From assembly GCA_037693485.1 (NCBI GenBank), contig CM075347.1, positions 57,322,501 to 57,386,500 of the forward strand: 64,000 nucleotides of DNA. The letters run 5' to 3'. A program made the translations under genes and the position numbers. The notes beneath the pieces are model-generated. The model was given only the letters and a program-made list of their open reading frames with translations. It was not told the origin of the DNA and did not search any database. Positions 63,449 to 64,000 of this stretch are shown here, piece by piece. The stretch comes from Kitagawia praeruptora (Eukaryota > Streptophyta > Magnoliopsida > Apiales > Apiaceae). Position 1 is the stretch's first letter. Every line of letters starts with the position of its first letter.

Positions 63449-64000
63449 TGTTAGAGTCTAGCAATTTATCTGTTAGTCACAGAGGCATGCCTGTTTACAT
63501 CAAATAACAAGCCTAATTGTTTGTAATGCTTTACATTACTTACATGACCTCTTAACTGAGGGAACCTCTAGTTGTAGAGTCTCTACTTGTTCTGTACCTG
63601 TAATAGGCACCAAATCCCAGTTGTGTAACTGTACTTATATAGTCAAGAATAATGCTTGAAAGAAGTTCGAAGGTTCATGCCTCAAGCAAGAAGATAAAGA
63701 CTGTAAAATAATCATAATTGGGATTTGAAGAAAGTGAAGAATTTGCCTAAGTACCAATTCGAGAAGTAGTTTTGTCTATTCGAGAAGTCCAGCATTCGAG
63801 AAGTCAGGGATTCGATATCTCAAGACACTATTCGATATCTCTGAATACACTGTTCGATATCTCATTCGATATCTCAGAGATTCGATATGTCTATTACTCT
63901 GTTCGAGAACTCAAGAAGTCAACAAGTCAAAAGTAGTATTCGAGTTCTCAAGGAGTCAACAAGTCAAAGTTCCATTCGATATCTCAAGGACTCAGAAAGC
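63449..64000 (+). repeat. Start of a second copia-type LTR with TTCGA motif array
   Basis: It begins TGTTAGAGTCTAGCAATTTA and runs out of the window. At about 63655-63700 it has CTTGAAAGAAGTTCGAAGG, then TTCATGCCTCAAGCAAG, clearly related to TTGGAAGAAGTTCGATTATG, then TTCAAGCCTCAAG, in the 11952 LTR (12092-12126). From 63755 to 63990 there are eleven TTCGA(TATCTC/GAAGTC/GAACTC)-type words in place of the CTGTCA words of the other family. The internal region is not visible. Confidence 0.65.

Noticed and set aside
1..64000. tRNA or rRNA genes
   Set aside because: No cloverleaf with A and B boxes or conserved rRNA words was noticed on either strand; the tRNA-like matches are only the primer-binding sites. 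A dedicated tRNA scan was not possible here.

Overview
The window is plant nuclear DNA, very AT-rich and dominated by mobile elements. The features that point to a plant are an intron-containing plastid-type AIR synthetase gene, plant Ty1/copia, RTE and L1 retrotransposons, Helitrons with the usual plant termini, Mutator-like elements carrying gene fragments, and mariner-type MITEs. A eudicot, perhaps an asterid, seems likely, but the species cannot be fixed from sequence alone.

Layout. 1-3421: Helitron-derived repeats. 3755-7480: the only convincing host gene, the last seven exons of AIR synthetase (purM/PUR5), with several MITEs in its last intron; the exons for the N-terminus are not in the window. 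7745-8890: Helitron ends. 8950-27740: an old RTE-type LINE split at its reverse-transcriptase motif by a large, young Ty1/copia composite (11952-26583). This composite has two 1209-bp LTRs differing at about seven sites, gag, pol, an extra 1645-codon ORF, then the start of a second gag that runs straight back into the RTE. 28285-31033: two Helitrons end to end. 31184-31674: a foldback element built of 31-bp repeats, followed by a broken proteasome beta-5 fragment.

34521-40173 is a 5.65-kb long-TIR Mutator-like element carrying pieces of FtsZ1, a fasciclin-domain gene and a LONGIFOLIA/TRM gene (a Pack-MULE). 40257-43319: a 5'-truncated L1 LINE with a 970-codon open ORF (RT, zinc-binding region, RNase H). 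43799-44884: a complete short Helitron on the minus strand. 46061-47261: a textbook Pack-MULE with a perfect 9-bp target duplication, carrying PPR and PMT-type methyltransferase fragments. 48930-51884: a 3-kb TIR element holding an internal array of about 400-bp repeats. 52-63 kb: degenerate DNA with R2R3-MYB and double-B3 pseudogene fragments, a CACTA-like end, more Helitron ends, a MITE and a TRIM. 63449-end: the start of a second copia LTR.

The most distinctive observation is that the copia composite is saturated with one short motif, CTGTCA/TGACAG, in its LTRs, in the pol-ORF3 spacer and inside its coding regions, where it is read in frame as repeated D-(T/A)-V. The LTR at the right edge is related in its flanking sequence but carries a different reiterated word (TTCGATATCTC/TTCGAGAAGTC), as if sister families had swapped a short barcode. 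A second notable point is that gag and pol are in the same frame, separated by one TAA that lies inside a possible 135-nt phase-0 intron.
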